Below, one piece after another: positions 25,536 through 32,727 of a DNA stretch of 38,050 nucleotides. Each line of letters opens with the position of its first letter. Positions within the stretch are counted from its first letter, which is position 1. The notes below the pieces were generated by a model. It was not told where the DNA came from. It saw nothing but the letters and a program-made list of their open reading frames with translations, and ran no database searches. Position numbers and translations under genes: made by a program. The stretch is taken from contig JAGZDD010000017.1 in the NCBI GenBank assembly GCA_018369015.1, forward strand, positions 1 to 38,050, written 5' to 3'. The DNA comes from Clostridiales bacterium. GTDB taxonomy: Bacteria > Bacillota > Clostridia > Lachnospirales > Lachnospiraceae.

Positions 25536-25597
25536 GTTATCAAGCGGGCAGGCACAGGGGCAAGTAAACTTACCCCTGTGCCTGCACATTTGATAAC
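25536..25597. repeat. 62-bp near-perfect palindrome
   Basis: The outer arms are GTTATCAA and TTGATAAC, and the inner arms GCAGGCACAGGGG and CCCCTGTGCCTGC, around a short AT-rich centre that is itself a dyad (AAGT/ACTT). It has no T-tract and no flanking duplication. It may be a folded regulatory RNA element or another small palindromic repeat, distinct from the GTAAC-ended family. Confidence 0.75.
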
Positions 25598-25672
25598 CCC
25601 AAGGTATGAGCACGAGTTACTGTCAGGCAACGGAAAGCGCTACGCTGCGTGCCTGTGACACGTGTTTAGCGC

Positions 25673-26122
25673 CGACCGAAGTGGAACGTAGACATACTTT
25701 GGGTCAGGATTGCGGGGTGCTAAGCGCCAGTGTTGCTGCGTGCCGGTGTTGCTAAGCGCCAGTGGCGCTTGTCCGGCAACGACCGAAGCGGAGCGTAGAC
25801 CACGCGTCCAGCAACGACCGAAGTGGAACGTAGACCGCTTGTTAAGCACCGACCGGAGCGGCAGCGGAGACTACGCAGGCACGGAGCAATCTTGAACTTT
25901 CATTTATAGTGATGCCACCGGACGGCGGCATATCCGAATACCTCGGAACAGGATTGCGGATGTTAAGCGCCAGTGTTGCTGCGTGCCGGCGGTACGTGTC
26001 CAGCAACGTCCGGTGCGGCAGCGTAGACATCCCTTAGGCAAAACGGAAAGCGCAAATGCTGGCAGCCGATAGCAAAGTTCCGGTGTCCATGTGTCCAGCA
26101 ACGTCCAAAGTGAAACGTAAGC
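25673..26122. repeat. Cluster of decayed direct repeats
   Basis: Six copies of a roughly 21-bp motif related to CGACCGAAGTGGAACGTAGA start at 25673, 25780, 25815, 25850, 26007 and 26102, most preceded by CCAGCAAC or CCGGCAAC. A second repeat, TAAGCGCCAGTGTTGCTGCG and a few following bases, occurs at about 25722 and 25964 without mismatch. Another copy of the first motif lies inverted at 28483-28503 inside a MITE. The several overlapping antisense reading frames here come from the repeats and lack ribosome sites. Confidence 0.7.
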
Positions 26123-26225
26123 ATACCGTCGTTGATTGCAAGAGTGTGTCGTACAGAACAATCAGCCTTCATGCGTGATCTAAACGCGCGTAGCGCGGTG
26201 TGAAAGTTTTTTATGAAATAAAAAC

Positions 26226-26245
26226 AGCCGCTACATACAGCGGCT
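26226..26245 (-). terminator. Terminator downstream of the CRISPR array
   Basis: A 7-bp stem AGCCGCT/AGCGGCT with a 6-nt loop is followed on the minus strand by GTTTTTATTT. It lies about 150 nt past the distal end of the array, so it probably ends the pre-crRNA transcript. Confidence 0.65.
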
Positions 26246-26326
26246 AAAAAGTTTTACGCTATAAAAAACACAATGTTTAACGTTCCAACGGCACCAAAAT
26301 TAAATGTACACTTTACGAATACAAAT

Positions 26327-26359
26327 ATTTCAGAAACGGACTCCTGCGCAGGAACAGAC
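26327..26359 (-). repeat. Candidate decayed CRISPR repeat beyond the array end
   Basis: This 33-nt segment has the same length as the CRISPR repeat, begins ATTTCA and ends GAC like it, and keeps a central CTCCTGCGCAGGA hairpin. It lies 34 nt from the first good repeat, which is one spacer length. The middle has many substitutions, so it may be a fossil repeat at the old, distal end of the array or a coincidence. Confidence 0.4.
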
Positions 26360-26393
26360 TAATAAGGAACTGCAAGAACAGCCAACATGGTGT

Positions 26394-26829
26394 ATCTCAA
26401 TCCACAGGCTCCTCGCGGAGCCCGACAGATTTTTTTCAGCTCGATTTCTGAGCTGTGTGATTTCAATCCACAGGCTCCTCGCGGAGCCCGACTGTACTGG
26501 CAGAGAGTTTCGGGTTCGATTTCGCAATTTCAATCCACAGGCTCCTCGCGGAGCCCGACGAAGATGGGCGTTGAGTTCCGGCTGGAGAGGCAGCAATTTC
26601 AATCCACAGGCTCCTCGCGGAGCCCGACGCAAATCCTTCTTTGCCGTATCTTCCCCATTTACTTATTTCAATCCACAGGCTCCTCGCGGAGCCCGACTAT
26701 GGGTTTAAGCCACCCACCCCAAAAGGCATAATTTCAATCCACAGGTTCCTCGCGGAGCCCGACGAATGCGACGATCACTAATATTGACCGGAGCGGATTT
26801 CAATCCACAGGTTCCTCGCGGAGCCCGAC
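26394..26829 (-). CRISPR. CRISPR array, seven 33-bp repeats, subtype I-C-like
   Basis: Repeats start at 26394, 26460, 26527, 26596, 26665, 26731 and 26797, and six spacers of 33-36 nt lie between them. On the minus strand each repeat starts GTCGGGCTCCGCGAGG and ends GTGGATTGAAAT, the I-C hallmark, with a GGCTCC/GGAGCC stem around GCGA. The repeat at 26394 has a T-to-C change at its leader-distal edge. The two repeats at 26731 and 26797 share GGTTCC in place of GGCTCC on the + strand, which weakens the stem by one pair. The leader is on the high-coordinate side. No cas gene is in the window. Confidence 0.96.
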
Positions 26830-27001
26830 GCAAAAACATCTAACTTTCATTAGCTTCTTACAAAAATAATTATACAATATATCTATACAAAATAACTAGC
26901 CCTAAACCTTAAATTTTTCCATACAATATTTTTATGCAAATTTGTATATTAATTTTGGTGCGAATCCCCTGGGGGATTTCTGTTTGCTTCAGGTTCGCAC
27001 C
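26830..27001 (-). promoter_or_regulatory. CRISPR leader with upstream GTGCGAA hairpin
   Basis: About 125 bp of very AT-rich DNA precede the first repeat on the minus strand. Further upstream, 26957-27001 holds a dyad with arms GGTGCGAA and TTCGCACC and a CCT/AGG continuation. From memory, similar GTGCGAAC...TTCGCACC dyads occur between cas2 and the first repeat in many I-C loci. The leader therefore looks complete although cas2 is absent here. Confidence 0.6.
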
Positions 27002-27038
27002 TGGCATAATATATCGCTAATTAACCATGCTCCCCCAA

Positions 27039-27917
27039 TTAAGGCAGCTTCCACCGCCCAATAAAATCCTCCACACTTTTGTTCTTGCTATCCGAAAGCC
27101 AGAAAGCCCCAAGCTTTACCGGCTGTAAAAAATCAATAGGAATCATGTCTACCGAAGCCTCCTGGCTTAAAACATGGCTTTCATTCACTAAAGCAGAGCC
27201 AATTCCAGTCTGTACCATCGGTACAATACAATCAAGTGTTTCCTCCATAACCCCCGGCCAAAGCTGAGCCATGCGCGCTGCCACAGAGGCCATTTGACTG
27301 CGCGGAAATGAAGAAGCCTTCGGAATCATTACCGGGCGTATACGCGAAAATTCTTCAAGGGATTCCCGGTTAATTATTTGAGGGATTTCCGGCGCATAAT
27401 CACGATTAACGGCCAGACAAAGCGCTTCCTGCCCTAAAAATAATCTACTATATCCTTTAAATGCGTCGTCGACCCACATCAGCGATACCGCAACATCAAT
27501 ATCACAATTTTCCAAAGCTTTTTCCAGACTATTAAAATCATACTGCTGTATAGTCATATAGTAATTCTCATCCCGCATACTGCGCATAATTGCAATCAGC
27601 CGTGGAGCAAGCACCTGATCCTTAAGCACACCTAGCTTCAATCTCCGAGTTTTGCCAATATCCATCAAATGGGCCGAAAAAAATAAGGCTTCCAGCTCTT
27701 CTAGCTTTTGCGGTAATTCTTCATATAAATGCCTGCCGGCAGCGGTCAAAATTAATGTATTATGCTCTCTAACAAACAGCTTCGCCCCCATTTCCTCCTC
27801 AAGCCCCGCAATCTGGCGGCTGACGGCTGGCTGGCTGACCGCAAGCTCTGCGGCAGACTCAGTAAAACTTAATGTCCGCGCAACTGAGCAGAAGGTTTTT
27901 AACTGTGCCATATTCAT
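27039..27917 (-). CDS. LysR family transcriptional regulator
   Basis: The 292-residue regulator has an N-terminal winged helix-turn-helix (about 1-60: TESAAELAVSQPAVSRQIAGLEE, broken here by no gap) and a periplasmic-binding-like effector domain from about residue 90. AAAGGGGGGAAG precedes the ATG at 27917. It is transcribed away from the flavin oxidoreductase gene at 28606, the classical LysR arrangement, so it may control that gene. The distance of almost 700 bp, partly filled by a MITE, weakens the inference. Confidence 0.92.
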   Translation of the reverse strand: MNMAQLKTFCSVARTLSFTESAAELAVSQPAVSRQIAGLEEEMGAKLFVREHNTLILTAAGRHLYEELPQKLEELEALFFSAHLMDIGKTRRLKLGVLKDQVLAPRLIAIMRSMRDENYYMTIQQYDFNSLEKALENCDIDVAVSLMWVDDAFKGYSRLFLGQEALCLAVNRDYAPEIPQIINRESLEEFSRIRPVMIPKASSFPRSQMASVAARMAQLWPGVMEETLDCIVPMVQTGIGSALVNESHVLSQEASVDMIPIDFLQPVKLGAFWLSDSKNKSVEDFIGRWKLP

Positions 27918-28348
27918 AAAAGCTTCCCCCCTTTACATAAAACTGTTTGTACATGCAGTAAACGATAATTCTTGATAGCAGTACTAATCTTAAACACCTC
28001 TAGAATACACACATTCTTTTTGTCAGTCAATATGCCTCCTATATCCTAATGTTTTTTCCCGGTTGGAACCGCATAAAACCTTAAAGCTGCAAACAGGCAA
28101 ACACCATCCTGCAGGCAAACCTTCGGCGGATTTTTGACATCGAACCCCTAGTATCATAACATTATCGAATAATTTTCGTAAATTTCCATGCATTTTTGTT
28201 ATACGCATATACCTACTTTACGTTTGTCATTACATGTACCTGGTGATACCATAAATACATACATAACTATTTACCCTGCTGTTTCGGATTCACAGCTAAT
28301 ATGGCTAAATTCCTGTAGCAGCTTACCGCCTGCGGCCGTCAATATTAC
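27918..28348. other. Intergenic control region without a gene
   Basis: This 430-bp stretch should hold the LysR promoter and perhaps that of the flavin oxidoreductase. I could not assign a confident -35/-10 pair on either strand. A 61-codon minus-strand frame (28023-28208) has only a weak ribosome site and no recognisable features. Confidence 0.4.
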
Positions 28349-28575
28349 GTAACTATTCATCTGTATATCTCAGATTCACGCAGCTACCACTGCTCACCGC
28401 CGCTATAGCGGCTGAATCTCCGATTCAGGCTAGGGGCCCCTATATCTGAGGATGACAAAACCTCTCTGCAAGCCAGCTTGCGGTCTACGCTCCGCTCCGG
28501 TCGGCGCAGGACAGACGTCCACTGGACGTCTTGCGCCAAAGTTTGCCCTCCTCAGCCGTACGGCTGAATAGTTAC
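28349..28575. mobile_element. 227-bp MITE with perfect 8-bp target-site duplication
   Basis: The ends are GTAACTATTCA at the left and TGAATAGTTAC at the right. Both flanks are AATATTAC (28341-28348 and 28576-28583), a perfect 8-bp duplication. The interior contains an inverted copy of the CGACCGGAGCGGAGCGTAGA motif found in the 25.7-26.1 kb repeat cluster, and other dyads. It is homologous to the copy at 30768-30941. Its right end lies 30 nt before the flavin oxidoreductase start, so it is likely part of that gene's 5' leader. Confidence 0.88.
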
Positions 28576-28605
28576 AATATTACAGATCAAAAAGGAGTTT
28601 TATTT

Positions 28606-30642
28606 ATGCAGTCCTACGAACATTTATTAAGTCCAGTGACAATACGCGGCAAAGTTTACCGTAACCGTATGCTTGCCGCACCTACAGGCTTTTTCAGCTT
28701 TGCAAAAAAACTTGGAGAACCCTATGACCGTATGCTTAAGGAGCGTGCAGCCGGAGGCTTTGCATCTGTCTGTTCCGGTGAAATTACCGTCAATGATACG
28801 GATGCCGCAAGAGGCTTCGAGGATGTGGACATTCCCGATGAAGCCGGCGAATTTTTCCCTCTGGCCCAAAAAGCAGCACGCATTATCAAGGAAAACGGCG
28901 CTATTGCCATGATGGAATTATCCCATCTCGGCTCTATCGGAGATCCCCACCCGAAAAACGCCCATCCATGGGGACCTGTCACATTTACCAAAAAAGACGG
29001 TACTAAGGTCATTGGTTATACCCGAGAAATGATGCAAAAAACAATTCACGACTTCTGCGCCTGCGCTGTTTACGCCAAGGATGCAGGATTCGACGGCGTA
29101 CTCATCCACGGCGGCCACGGATGGCTGTTCAGCCAATTTTTCTCCCCCCTGGAAAATACACGTACCGATGAATATGGCGGAAGCCTTGAAAACCGTATGC
29201 GTTTCCCGCTGGAAATTCTTAGCGCCGTGCGCAAAGCTGTCGGTGAGGATTTTCTGATTGAGCTTCGCATATCTGGTTCCGACCGCTGGCCAGGAGGAAC
29301 AAGCGCTGAAGATATGGCAGAATTTTCCACACATTTGTCCGGGCTTGTCGATATTCTCCATGTGTCCTCCGGCCATTATTACCGCTCCTACCGCACCCTG
29401 GAATTTTCGAGCCTTTATACCCGTCACAACTGCAACGTTGATACCGCGTCCGTCATCCGTAAAAAATGCCCCCGGGATGTAAAGCTGGGCGTCATCGGCG
29501 GCATTAATTCCCCGGAAGATGCAGAAAAGCTTCTCGCTGACGATATTGTTGATTTTATCATTGTCGGAAGGCAGGCATTTGCGGATCCTGAATTTATGAA
29601 CAAGGTTGCCGCCGGCCGGGCCGATGATATTAACCGGTGCGTGCGCTGTATGCGCTGCTACTCCGGTTCCCATGAGCATAAAAAAGAGCTGGAATATCTG
29701 GAGAAATATCATATTACAAAAGACATGGAGCTGGCCCGTGACGCAAAGCGCGCAGCCTGCCACAAATACCACGCCTACTGTACGGTCAATCCGGTAACTT
29801 GGGGAATGGGCTTTTGCGAACGGCCGGAATTTCCTCCGGCTGAAAGCCCGAAAAAGGTTCTTATTATTGGCGGCGGTATCGCCGGCCTATCTGCGGCAAG
29901 ATATGCCTGTGACCGGGGCCATCATGTCACCTTGGTTGAGAAAAGCGGACGCCTTGGAGGAATTTTATATTTCCTCGACCATGACAAGGCCAAATACGAC
30001 TTAAAAAACTTCCGTGATCTTATGATCCGGCGTGTGAAAGAACGGCCCATTGAAGTTCTTTTAAATACAACAGCCGATGAAGCCTTTATTAAAAACTCGG
30101 ACGCAGACGTTATCATGCTCGCCCTTGGATCTAAACCGGCAGTGCCGCCGATTCCCGGCATAGAAAAAGCGCTGCCGGCCCAGGATGCCTATGGCAAAGG
30201 CAGCGACTTAGGACACAAAGTTGTTGTTTTGGGCGGCGGTATGGTCGGCGCGGAAACCGCCATTGAGCTGGCCGAGGAAGGCTGTGACGTTACCATTATC
30301 GAAATGGCCGAACGCCTTATACTTGAGGCCCGCAACATGTCCTTTACCTGCGTCATGGACAAAATGGATGAGCTTGGAATCCACGCTTATGTCAATACCC
30401 GATGTCTTGAAGTCATGGAGCACGGCGTCAAGGTTCTTGGCGAGGACGGCGCCGCCTTTACAGTTCCAGCCGACAGCGTTGTCTGCGCCCTGGGTTTAAA
30501 AAGCCTTTCCGAAGAAGCTGACAAGCTGCTCAAGGCAGCCCGCAGCGGCGTTAAGGTTGTCACCCTTGGCGACTGCCACGCTGTTGACCGCATTGGCGAC
30601 GCCAATTTAGACGGCTATATCGAAGCAAACATGATTATATAA
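28606..30642 (+). CDS. Old-yellow-enzyme family NADH:flavin oxidoreductase with Fe-S and FAD domains (2-enoate/2,4-dienoyl-CoA reductase type)
   Basis: The 678-residue protein has an FMN TIM-barrel (about 1-340) with the IHGGHGWLFSQFFSP active-site segment at 168-181. A Cys cluster (C345, C348, C351, and C385 or C392) for a 4Fe-4S centre follows. The C-terminal FAD/NAD(P) domain has GGGIAGLSA at 422-430 and a second nucleotide motif, GGGMVGAE. The spacing between the third and fourth Cys is stretched by about 35 residues compared with the usual arrangement. The ATG at 28606 lies behind AAAAAGGAG. Relatives reduce activated C=C bonds of enoates, bile acid intermediates, flavones or daidzein; the substrate cannot be read here. 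It stands alone, behind a MITE. Confidence 0.9.
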   Translation: MQSYEHLLSPVTIRGKVYRNRMLAAPTGFFSFAKKLGEPYDRMLKERAAGGFASVCSGEITVNDTDAARGFEDVDIPDEAGEFFPLAQKAARIIKENGAIAMMELSHLGSIGDPHPKNAHPWGPVTFTKKDGTKVIGYTREMMQKTIHDFCACAVYAKDAGFDGVLIHGGHGWLFSQFFSPLENTRTDEYGGSLENRMRFPLEILSAVRKAVGEDFLIELRISGSDRWPGGTSAEDMAEFSTHLSGLVDILHVSSGHYYRSYRTLEFSSLYTRHNCNVDTASVIRKKCPRDVKLGVIGGINSPEDAEKLLADDIVDFIIVGRQAFADPEFMNKVAAGRADDINRCVRCMRCYSGSHEHKKELEYLEKYHITKDMELARDAKRAACHKYHAYCTVNPVTWGMGFCERPEFPPAESPKKVLIIGGGIAGLSAARYACDRGHHVTLVEKSGRLGGILYFLDHDKAKYDLKNFRDLMIRRVKERPIEVLLNTTADEAFIKNSDADVIMLALGSKPAVPPIPGIEKALPAQDAYGKGSDLGHKVVVLGGGMVGAETAIELAEEGCDVTIIEMAERLILEARNMSFTCVMDKMDELGIHAYVNTRCLEVMEHGVKVLGEDGAAFTVPADSVVCALGLKSLSEEADKLLKAARSGVKVVTLGDCHAVDRIGDANLDGYIEANMII

Positions 30643-30767
30643 ATGCCGCAATTAGCCATCAGCCATAGCCGTATAAGCACCAGGCATAACATTCTCAGCA
30701 TGAGAACTGCAAACAAGCCGGCCAGCAACGCATGTCCGGCAAAGAAAAACATTTACCTATAAAAATC

Positions 30768-30941
30768 GTAACTATTCGGCCATGCCATCTCAGATTTGCG
30801 CAGCTAACGCTGCTAACCGCCGCCAACAAGGCGCATCTCCGATTCGGGTTAAGCGCCCTATACTTAAGGAGGGCAAAATCACTCTGCAGGCCAGCTTGCG
30901 CTAAAAGTTTCTCCTCCTCAGCCGCATGGCTGAATAGTTAC
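30768..30941. mobile_element. 174-bp MITE related to the element at 28349
   Basis: The ends are GTAACTATTCGGCC-like on the left and GGCTGAATAGTTAC on the right. The interior shares the CTCAGATT-GCGCAGCTA, CTCTGCA-GCCAGCTTGCG and CTCCTCAGCCG blocks with the 28349 copy but lacks about 50 bp. The flanks TAAAAATC and TGAAAATA match at 6 of 8, possibly a worn target duplication. It lies between two convergent genes. Confidence 0.78.
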
Positions 30942-30980
30942 TGAAAATACGCTTTCCAGATTCACATTTTTAATACGCTT

Positions 30981-31013
30981 GTTACTATTCACGGCTTTGC
31001 CGAGAATAGTAAC
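30981..31013. repeat. 33-bp hairpin downstream of the aldo/keto reductase gene
   Basis: The arms GTTACTATTC and GAATAGTAAC, extended by CGGC/GCCG, form a stem of about 14 pairs. It is 43 bp past the aldo/keto reductase stop and may act as a terminator, though only TATTAAAAATG follows. The arms resemble the MITE ends with one base changed (GTTAC for GTAAC) and there is no flanking duplication. Confidence 0.5.
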
Positions 31014-31055
31014 TTCTCAGGCTCATTTAGAGTTTTGTGCGCACCCGTTGACGCT

Positions 31056-32171
31056 TCACTTCCGCGCAGATTCAAATTCCTGTGCAACAGATTTTAACAA
31101 TGACCGTATATCCAAATGCTGAGGACAGACGGTCTCGCATTTTCCGCACTGAATACAATCCGACGCCTTTCCTCTGCGGACTGTATGGACATTATTATAA
31201 TAATAATCCGTATTCCAGTCATTATAGATTTTTTTCGTATTCATACATGCAAAAAGATCAGGAATTGAAATATGCTTTGGACATCCGTCCGTACAATAGC
31301 GGCAGGCTGTACATGGAATCAGTTTTTTTGAGCGAAAAATTTTACGCACTGTGTCTACTGCGGCCATTTCCGGTGCCGAAAGCGGCCTGAAAGCTTTCAT
31401 AAAGCTAATATTATCCCGCAGCTGCTCCAAATCGCTCATCCCTGAGAGCACCATCATTACTCCGTCAAAGCCGGCGGCAAATCTTAAAGCATAGCTGGCA
31501 AAGCTGGAATCACCCAGAGCTTTAAACACCGCCCCCGCCTCCTTGGGAAGCCTCACAAGATTGCCGCCCTTTACCGGCTCCATAACAATGACCGGCTTGC
31601 CAAATTTCCGGCAAACCTCATAGCATTTTTTACTTTCCACAACAGGGTCATCATAATCCACATAATTAAACTGAATCTGGACAACCTCAATCTGGGGGTA
31701 TTCCGTCAAAATCTGCTCAAGCACCTCTGCTTTATCGTGAAAGGAAATACCAAAATGCCTGAATTTTCCCTCCGCCATAAGCTCTAAAGCCGTTTCATAG
31801 GCCCGGCACCGCTTAAATTTGGCGTAAAGCTCCGTGCTCTGGGCATGCATGAGGTAAAAATCAAAATAATCCACCCCGCAGGCTTTAAGCTGCTGCTCAA
31901 ACAGCGGGCGGACCTCTTCCTCACGGTTAAAAAAATGAGTACTCAGTTTGTTTGTGAGTACATAGCTTTCACGCGGATAACGCTCCGTCAGGCACCGGCG
32001 CAGCGCAGCTTCGCTTTTCTGGCTGACATATCCGTGGGCTGTATCAAAATAATTAAAGCCTGCTGCCATAAATTCATCGACCATTTCAGAAAATACGTTG
32101 AAATCCACGTCCTCCCCACACATCGGCAAACGCATACAGCCAAAGCCAAAATTCTTTTTTATCTTATCCAT
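31056..32171 (-). CDS. Aldo/keto reductase fused to a 2x[4Fe-4S] ferredoxin domain
   Basis: The 371-residue protein has an NAD(P)H-dependent aldo/keto reductase barrel with the catalytic tetrad D43, Y48, K75 and H109. A C-terminal ferredoxin-like domain carries two CxxCxxCxxxC clusters (C287-C297 and C339-C349), each ending CP. Such proteins are common in strict anaerobes and may couple carbonyl reduction to ferredoxin; the substrate is unknown. AGGAGG nine bases upstream supports the ATG at 32171, not the longer frame. It is divergent from a MerR gene and has a MerR-type promoter. Confidence 0.92.
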   Translation of the reverse strand: MDKIKKNFGFGCMRLPMCGEDVDFNVFSEMVDEFMAAGFNYFDTAHGYVSQKSEAALRRCLTERYPRESYVLTNKLSTHFFNREEEVRPLFEQQLKACGVDYFDFYLMHAQSTELYAKFKRCRAYETALELMAEGKFRHFGISFHDKAEVLEQILTEYPQIEVVQIQFNYVDYDDPVVESKKCYEVCRKFGKPVIVMEPVKGGNLVRLPKEAGAVFKALGDSSFASYALRFAAGFDGVMMVLSGMSDLEQLRDNISFMKAFRPLSAPEMAAVDTVRKIFRSKKLIPCTACRYCTDGCPKHISIPDLFACMNTKKIYNDWNTDYYYNNVHTVRRGKASDCIQCGKCETVCPQHLDIRSLLKSVAQEFESARK

Positions 32172-32196
32172 AAACATCATCCTCCTGTGATTTTTA

Positions 32197-32228
32197 ACAT
32201 AAAGCCCACATAGCATAAAGCCCACACT
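32197..32228. repeat. Two tandem copies of CATAAAGCCCACA
   Basis: CATAAAGCCCACA occurs twice at 17-bp spacing in the 5' leader of the aldo/keto reductase gene. It may be a simple duplication or a second regulator site. Confidence 0.5.
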
Positions 32229-32263
32229 TGAAATAGGGCAGACGATATGCTACCATTAAACCA

Positions 32264-32294
32264 ATCATACAACCCGGTTGTTACTACCGGTCAA
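32264..32294 (-). promoter_or_regulatory. MerR-type promoter with 19-bp spacer and dyad
   Basis: On the minus strand TTGACC (32289-32294) and TATGAT (32264-32269) are 19 bp apart. That is too long for normal recognition, but it is the spacing that MerR-family activators correct by twisting DNA. The spacer holds the dyad CCGGT-N7-ACCGG. The divergent MerR gene starts 30 bp away, so it should control the aldo/keto reductase gene from here. Confidence 0.7.
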
Positions 32295-32322
32295 GAACAA
32301 ATGGAAAAAAGGAGGTATTTTT

Positions 32323-32727
32323 TTGTACACAATGAAGCAGGCGTGCCAGCAGGTCGGCATGACCTATGAAACACTGAAATTTTATTGTAATGAAGGGCTT
32401 ATACCCAATGTCAAACGGGATAAAAATAATTACAGAATTTTTGATGACAGGAATATTCAATGGATTAAAAATCTTAGCTGCCTGAAAAAATGCGGCATGA
32501 GTATTGAAGATATGAAACGTTATCTCAGCCTTTGCCTTGAGGGACCGGATTCCATCCCCGAGCGCAGGCTTATGCTGGATAAGCAAAGAAATTATTTGAT
32601 TGGCAAAATTAAAGAGCTTAATGAGTATGTGGACTATATTGACTGGAAACAGCAGCTTTACAGCGACATGCAGGCCGGAAAAATTGCATACCACAGCAAC
32701 CTTATCCCTTCGGAGGAGCGCCAATGA
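32323..32727 (+). CDS. MerR family transcriptional regulator
   Basis: The 134-residue protein has an N-terminal winged helix (TMKQACQQVGMTYETLKFYCNEGLIP) and a C-terminal coiled coil (about 75-115). It has no Cys pair of the metal-sensing type, so an organic or redox signal is more likely. The TTG at 32323 is chosen because AAAAGGAGG is 7 nt upstream and it gives the family-typical (L/M)YTMKQ start; an ATG at 32332 would be 16 nt away. It overlaps the CLC gene by four bases (ATGA). Confidence 0.9.
   Translation: MYTMKQACQQVGMTYETLKFYCNEGLIPNVKRDKNNYRIFDDRNIQWIKNLSCLKKCGMSIEDMKRYLSLCLEGPDSIPERRLMLDKQRNYLIGKIKELNEYVDYIDWKQQLYSDMQAGKIAYHSNLIPSEERQ

Noticed and set aside
25640..26172. Several overlapping minus- and plus-strand frames of 60-85 codons
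   Set aside because: They lie in repeat DNA, lack ribosome sites, and their similar peptides simply reflect the repeated nucleotide motif in different frames.
26304..26731. Frames of 100-134 codons with a repeating peptide pattern on both strands
   Set aside because: These are translations of the CRISPR repeats and spacers; the 33-bp repeat length being a multiple of three produces the apparent peptide repeats.
28023..28208. 61-codon minus-strand frame between the LysR and flavin oxidoreductase genes
   Set aside because: It has only a weak upstream purine run, an unremarkable sequence and no supporting context.
28918..29772. 284-codon antisense frame inside the flavin oxidoreductase gene
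   Set aside because: The sense strand encodes a clear enzyme; the antisense product has no recognisable domain and is a codon-bias shadow.
31014..31055. A T-tract to make 30981-31013 a standard terminator
   Set aside because: No run of T follows the stem on the minus strand, so the hairpin was left as a repeat with possible terminator role.
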